A DNA stretch of 64,000 nucleotides from positions 248,001-312,000 of the forward strand of contig NZ_LXYE02000020.1 of NCBI RefSeq assembly GCF_001659685.2. The letters are read 5' to 3'. Below are positions 59,939-64,000 of the stretch, in pieces. The first letter of the stretch is position 1, and every line of letters starts with the position of its first letter. Under the pieces are notes generated by a model that did not search any database, was not told the DNA's origin, and saw only the letters and a list, made by a program, of their open reading frames with translations. The stretch comes from Labilibacter marinus (lineage in GTDB: Bacteria > Bacteroidota > Bacteroidia > Bacteroidales > Marinilabiliaceae). The position numbers and the translations under genes are program-made.

Positions 59939-61249
59939 TTAAAAAAGGTTATCATTTAAGACGTTGAGCGCCTCTTTTTTATATTTCTCGTCAATTAAAA
60001 TTGATACGTTGTAATTGCTACCTCCGTACGAAATCATACGGATAGGAATATTGTTAAGCGCATTAAAAATTTTATCGGCATAACCTTTTGTTTCTGCAAT
60101 TAAATCTCCTACCACACAAATAATTACCTGCTTGGTATCAACATCAACAGTACCAAACTTTTTTAGGTCGTCAACAATATCGTTTAGGTGTTTATCCTCG
60201 TCAATGGTTACCGAAACTCCCACCTCTGAGGTTGTAATCATATCAATAGGTGTTTTATAGGTTTCAAAAATTTCAAATACCTTACGCAAGAAACCGTAAG
60301 CCAATAGCATTCTGCCCGACTTAATTTTAATGGCCGTAATATTGTCTTTAGCTGCTATAGCTGTAATTCTATTTTTTTCTTGCTTGGCAGATATTAATGT
60401 GCCTGGAGATTTAGGCTCCATGGTATTTAATAACCTGACTGGGATGCCACCTATTTTGGCTGGTAGAACACAAGTAGGATGCAAAATTTTCGCTCCAAAA
60501 TAAGCCAATTCCGCTGCTTCATCATACGAAAGATTCGCAATAGAATGGGTTTTTTCAACAAAACGAGGGTCGTTGTTATGCATGCCATCAATATCGGTCC
60601 AAATCTGAATTTCATCTGAACTTATAGCAGCACCAATCAAGCTAGCCGTATAATCACTTCCTCCACGTTGCAAATTATCAATCTCACCAAAAGCATTTCG
60701 GCAGATATAACCTTGCGTTACATAAATATCAAAGCCTTCTTTCTCTTTTAATGTTTTCACCGTATTTTCCTTGATATAAGGAAGGTCTGGCTCATTTTGC
60801 TTGTCAATACGCATAAAGTCAAGCGCTGATAAAAGTGTCGACTTAGTACCGCTTTCTTCTAAAAAGTAGTGGAACATAGCGGTTGAAATCAACTCACCCT
60901 GTGCCAAAATAGCTTTTTCTTCAAAAGCTGTAAACATATCAATGGTGAAAGATTTAATGTAATCGAAGTGATACTCTATCAACTCTTTACCCTTCTGTTT
61001 ATACTCATCTGTAGAATATAAACTGTCTACTTCACCATAATACTTTTGCTCTAACTTTGAGATTAACTCATTGGCACCTTCATGGTTTTGTTTATACAGG
61101 TAATTAGCAATTTCTACCAAGCTATTGGTAGTTCCCGACATAGCAGAAAGCACAACTATATTCTGTTGTCCGTTACATACTAACTCGGCTACTTCTTTCA
61201 TTCGGGTGGCTGAACCAACCGAGGTTCCTCCAAACTTTAATACTTTCAT
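59939..61249 (-). CDS. lysC: Aspartate kinase
   Basis: First step of the aspartate family pathway. Monofunctional 436-residue enzyme: KFGGTSVGS at 4-12, catalytic core with QGYICRNAFGEIDNLQRGGS region near 178-197 and WTDIDGMHNNDPR near 216-228, then two ACT domains (about 300-365 and 370-436) with MITTSEVGVSVTID and the GGSNYNVSILI segment, which bind feedback lysine or threonine. A -7 element TAAGTTTG is upstream; no lysine riboswitch is recognisable. Confidence 0.96.
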   Translation of the reverse strand: MKVLKFGGTSVGSATRMKEVAELVCNGQQNIVVLSAMSGTTNSLVEIANYLYKQNHEGANELISKLEQKYYGEVDSLYSTDEYKQKGKELIEYHFDYIKSFTIDMFTAFEEKAILAQGELISTAMFHYFLEESGTKSTLLSALDFMRIDKQNEPDLPYIKENTVKTLKEKEGFDIYVTQGYICRNAFGEIDNLQRGGSDYTASLIGAAISSDEIQIWTDIDGMHNNDPRFVEKTHSIANLSYDEAAELAYFGAKILHPTCVLPAKIGGIPVRLLNTMEPKSPGTLISAKQEKNRITAIAAKDNITAIKIKSGRMLLAYGFLRKVFEIFETYKTPIDMITTSEVGVSVTIDEDKHLNDIVDDLKKFGTVDVDTKQVIICVVGDLIAETKGYADKIFNALNNIPIRMISYGGSNYNVSILIDEKYKKEALNVLNDNLF

Positions 61250-61303
61250 TTTATTGAGATATGAGACTTAGCAATAAATATTTGCAAGTCTAATTTACGT
61301 ATG

Positions 61304-61311
61304 CAAACTTA
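61304..61311 (-). promoter_or_regulatory. -7 element (TAAGTTTG) of lysC-lysA
   Basis: Minus-strand TAAGTTTG lies 55 bp before the lysC ATG. The -33 region is AT-rich without a clear TTTG. Confidence 0.45.
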
Positions 61312-61413
61312 AAATATTCTTTTTAATTAACGATAGAAGTAATTGAATACAACAACAAAATAACAAATTGTTAAAATATTAACAAATAGTGAAATTTATT
61401 ACATAAAGGAATC

Positions 61414-61446
61414 AAAAAAACGCCCGATACAAAGTACCGAGCGTTT
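61414..61446 (-). terminator. Terminator of manA
   Basis: On the minus strand AAACGCTCGGTAC pairs with GTATCGGGCGTTT (two G-U pairs) around a 3-nt loop, then seven T residues. On the plus strand the same bases would be mismatches, so it serves manA. Confidence 0.9.
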
Positions 61447-61468
61447 GAGTTATGGAATTATAAAATCT

Positions 61469-62455
61469 TTATACTTCTTTAATGTAAACCTCTAACAATT
61501 TAGCTTCACCCTTAGGTTCTACTTTCACATTATCAATAGCGGCTGGAATTAATATAGTTTCTCCTTTAACTATAGTTTCACTTTCTCCGTTAGCACAGAT
61601 AATCTTTGCACTTCCTTCTACGCACATATATACTACAAACGAATTGAGTAAATAAACATCTCTATCAAAAGCTTCAGTTAAATCCAATATGTTGGTAACA
61701 AAGTAAGGGCAAGCTGCAAGGTTTACTGCCTCGTCTTTAGTTCTATTATAAGCTATCTTATCATTGGTGTCTTTAAAATCGATAGCATCTAAAGCTAAGT
61801 CGGTGTGCAACTCACGTGTATTACCTGCATCGTCTTTTCTGTCGTAATCGTAAATACGATAAGTTATATCAGAGGTCTGTTGAATTTCGGCTAATAAAAC
61901 GCCAGCTCCAATAGCATGAATATCGCCCGCAGGAATAAAGAAAGTATCACCTTCTTTTACTTCGTGCGATTTTAATAGCGACATAAGTTTGCCATTATTA
62001 AAGGCTTCGAGATACTCTTTTTTGCTCGATGGTTTTACAAAACCAGAAACCAACTGACTTTTATCTTCTGCTTGAAGTACATACCACATTTCGGTTTTTC
62101 CGTAGGCATTGTGTCGTTCTTTCGATAGCACATCGTCAGGATGCACCTGAATTGAAAGGTCGTCGTTGGCATCTATAAATTTAAACAACAACGGAAATTC
62201 GGTTCCAAACTTTTGGTACACCTTTTCGCCTACCATATCGGCCATGTAAACCTCTATGATTTCTTCTAAATCGTTGCCTGCTAAAAATCCATTAGCCACC
62301 ACAGAAATATTACCTTCAACACTTGATAGTTCCCAGGATTCGCCAAGGTTGTTAAGATTACTCTCCTTGTTTAAAATAGACTTTAACTTATTGCCTCCCC
62401 AAATCTTATCTTTTAAGATGGGGTTAAACTTAATAGGATATAATTGTGCACTCAT
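61469..62455 (-). CDS. manA: Mannose-6-phosphate isomerase, class I
   Basis: Zinc enzyme interconverting mannose-6-P and fructose-6-P, feeding GDP-mannose and polysaccharide synthesis. 328 residues, cupin fold: KDKIWGGNKL near 15-24, SIQVHPDD near 100-107 with metal ligands, GKTEMWYVL near 118-126 and IPAGDIHAIGAGVLLAEIQQ near 174-193. The short length is typical for the Bacteroidota form. It lies downstream of the M1 peptidase gene on the same strand with a 130-bp gap. Confidence 0.95.
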   Translation of the reverse strand: MSAQLYPIKFNPILKDKIWGGNKLKSILNKESNLNNLGESWELSSVEGNISVVANGFLAGNDLEEIIEVYMADMVGEKVYQKFGTEFPLLFKFIDANDDLSIQVHPDDVLSKERHNAYGKTEMWYVLQAEDKSQLVSGFVKPSSKKEYLEAFNNGKLMSLLKSHEVKEGDTFFIPAGDIHAIGAGVLLAEIQQTSDITYRIYDYDRKDDAGNTRELHTDLALDAIDFKDTNDKIAYNRTKDEAVNLAACPYFVTNILDLTEAFDRDVYLLNSFVVYMCVEGSAKIICANGESETIVKGETILIPAAIDNVKVEPKGEAKLLEVYIKEV

Positions 62456-62585
62456 GATCGTTTTTTGTTTTAGATCTGCAAATTAAGAAAAAACTAGTTG
62501 TTTAGTTATGCCATTATGATAGCAATTACTGATACTTTTATGTAATGAACAATAGTTTTTACAAAAAGATGTAATTAAGCTATAA

Positions 62586-64000
62586 TTACTCGTTTAAACT
62601 TAATGATTTTGTATTGTCATCATAGACTCTATCAATTAATAACATCCGTGGATCGATGGCCGCTTTGGCGGGAATAGTATCTACTTCAAAAGTAAATGTC
62701 ATTTGAGGTTGATTAATTTTAACCCGCTTTTGAAACATTAATTCTTCCTCATCCGAATCGGCAAAAACACCAATGTCTATCCAATCGTTCATATCAACTT
62801 TAGTTTCATTTCCTATGGTGTCGGCTTTAATTTTATAAGATTCTACATCCATTGATACCAGATATTTTCCATTGTCTTGAAGAGAATAATTGGCCCTTTT
62901 TACACGATTGTCATATAGTGTTATCTCTTTAAACCAATCGTTTATTAGATATGTTAGAGAATCTGGCACTTGTGGTTCTAGATATTTTAAGAAATCTAAT
63001 GAAGTTGGATACGGAGGCTTCTCATATCTGTATTCTTCCAAGAAAGCTCGCATGGCTGTATTCACTTTATTCTCCCCTATATAATCTTGCAATGCATAAA
63101 GAATTACACTTCCTTTCCCGTAATGAATATACATTTGGTTTTCTACTTTGTATAGCGGTAGTTCTTTTTCTGTTTCAGAACCTCTTCCACGTAAATAACG
63201 ATTATGATCATACTTAATGAAATCACGCATTTTCATGGGAGTTTTTGCAATTGACTTCATGGTCATTAACGATGAATACTCGGCGAAACTTTCACTCATC
63301 ATGGTGGATCCTTGCATTTCAGCACCAATTACTTGATGAGCCCACCATTGGTGGGCAATTTCATGCGCAATAACCGCATCAATAATATTATTATCATTTT
63401 CATCTTCTAAGTTGATGATGAATCCCATAGATTCCGAATAAGGCATGGTTCCAGGAAAAGCCTGTGCGAAAGAAGCATATCGGGGAAATTCGATAATACG
63501 ACATTGATTGTGATAGTAAGGTCCAAATTCTTTGGTATAGTATGCCAAAGAACGTTCAACAGCATCTAACATCATATCTACATTTACCTTATGCTTTTCG
63601 TCGTAGTAAACCTCTATGTCAACATCATTCCATTTACGTTTGGCTACTTCAAATGTAGCAGAAGTAAATGAGAAAAAGTTCTGGGAAGGATGATCTACCT
63701 TGTAATGAAAGTAGTTTCTTCCATTTTCTTTCCATTCTTTCATTAACGAACCTGGCGCTATGGCTATTTGGTCGGGCGATGTTGAAATAATGGTTTCTAC
63801 GTTTAAAAAATCTGAACTTCCATCGGTTAGATAGTTGGCCATGCAGCTACAAGAGCATTCTTGCTGTAATTCAGGCATTCTATCTTTAGGCTTTAGCCCA
63901 TGTTTCTTACGATCGTTTTTGTCGTTTAGCTCTTTCGATTTATTGTAACCTAGAGATGGTAATATTTCAAAATTGTTTAAAAAAGTGCCATTGTTTACAA
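62586..64000 (-). CDS. Permease/M1 aminopeptidase fusion, 3' part only (truncated by window end)
   Basis: The reading frame is open to the window edge: about 40 codons lie upstream of the first internal ATG at 63878, reading NNGTFLNNFEILPSLGYN and on to RMPEL, which matches the linker of Bacteroidota proteins that join a multi-TM ABC-2 permease to an M1 peptidase. What is here is the M1 domain: zinc site HEIAHQWW with SESFAEYS about 20 residues on, followed by the C-terminal part. Such proteins are around 1,200 residues, so most of it, including the membrane part, would lie beyond 64000. The ATG at 63878 is not the real start. Confidence 0.82.
   Translation of the reverse strand, partial: VNNGTFLNNFEILPSLGYNKSKELNDKNDRKKHGLKPKDRMPELQQECSCSCMANYLTDGSSDFLNVETIISTSPDQIAIAPGSLMKEWKENGRNYFHYKVDHPSQNFFSFTSATFEVAKRKWNDVDIEVYYDEKHKVNVDMMLDAVERSLAYYTKEFGPYYHNQCRIIEFPRYASFAQAFPGTMPYSESMGFIINLEDENDNNIIDAVIAHEIAHQWWAHQVIGAEMQGSTMMSESFAEYSSLMTMKSIAKTPMKMRDFIKYDHNRYLRGRGSETEKELPLYKVENQMYIHYGKGSVILYALQDYIGENKVNTAMRAFLEEYRYEKPPYPTSLDFLKYLEPQVPDSLTYLINDWFKEITLYDNRVKRANYSLQDNGKYLVSMDVESYKIKADTIGNETKVDMNDWIDIGVFADSDEEELMFQKRVKINQPQMTFTFEVDTIPAKAAIDPRMLLIDRVYDDNTKSLSLNE

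Noticed and set aside
61250-61468. Lysine riboswitch upstream of lysC
   Set aside because: The leader is too AT-rich and lacks the paired elements of the L box; only a promoter element and the manA terminator are seen.

Overview
The window is a stretch of chromosome from an AT-rich member of the Bacteroidota, most likely a free-living or marine Bacteroidales/Marinilabiliales-type organism. Lineage evidence: a TonB-dependent receptor with an N-terminal carboxypeptidase-regulatory domain, a LytS/LytTR pair, TlpA/DUF4369 lipoproteins, the order ftsX-DUF3098-uppP-truB-queA, an M56 protease next to a BlaI regulator, a permease/M1 peptidase fusion, and promoters of the type TTTG-N19-TAnnTTTG (best example 2383-2413). 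No rRNA, tRNA, CRISPR array, insertion sequence or prophage was seen. Most of the window is ordinary core genome.

Layout. 0.2-2.2 kb: dtd, a MazG-like pyrophosphohydrolase and deoC. 2.4-8.7 kb: surface and polysaccharide functions (flippase, FadL-type porin, and a minus-strand cluster of nitroreductase-like protein, pyruvyl transferase and glycosyltransferase). 9-16 kb: AsmA-like protein, acylphosphatase, GT22-like mannosyltransferase, TonB receptor, MutT. 16.4-20.8 kb: a hybrid histidine kinase with Hpt domain converging on an NtrC-type regulator, followed by a 48-residue membrane protein gene with its own terminator. 21-24.6 kb: BlaI/M56 pair, TatD, TcdA. 24.7-33 kb: esterase, lipoprotein, Dabb protein, uridine kinase, exonuclease, three unrecognised genes, thioredoxin-fold proteins, hydrolase and pdxJ. 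33-41 kb: CBS protein, BamA-like protein, recO, a degenerate aminotransferase, LytS/LytTR pair and a beta-barrel protein. 41-51 kb: AAE-type transporter, small envelope proteins, TlpA lipoprotein, the ftsX-queA block. 51-64 kb: photolyase, universal stress protein, phosphofructokinase, cysH, ctpA, a repeat-rich gap, MscS, lysC-lysA, manA and the 3' part of a permease/M1 peptidase gene that runs off the window.

Points most worth following: (1) the aminotransferase-fold protein at 36323 has Glu where the PLP-binding Lys should be; (2) the M56 protease at 21560 carries ExbD-like periplasmic modules after its last membrane segment; (3) three ATTCAA repeats exactly 21 bp apart lie just upstream of a barrel-protein promoter next to a LytTR regulator gene; (4) between the NtrC-type regulator and blaI there is a small membrane-protein gene with a -24-like TGGCAC element and four copies of AGTGTRGAAWT further upstream, which resembles a sigma-54 promoter with enhancer sites, although the -12 element is poor. 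All functional statements are from reading motifs by eye; no searches were run.
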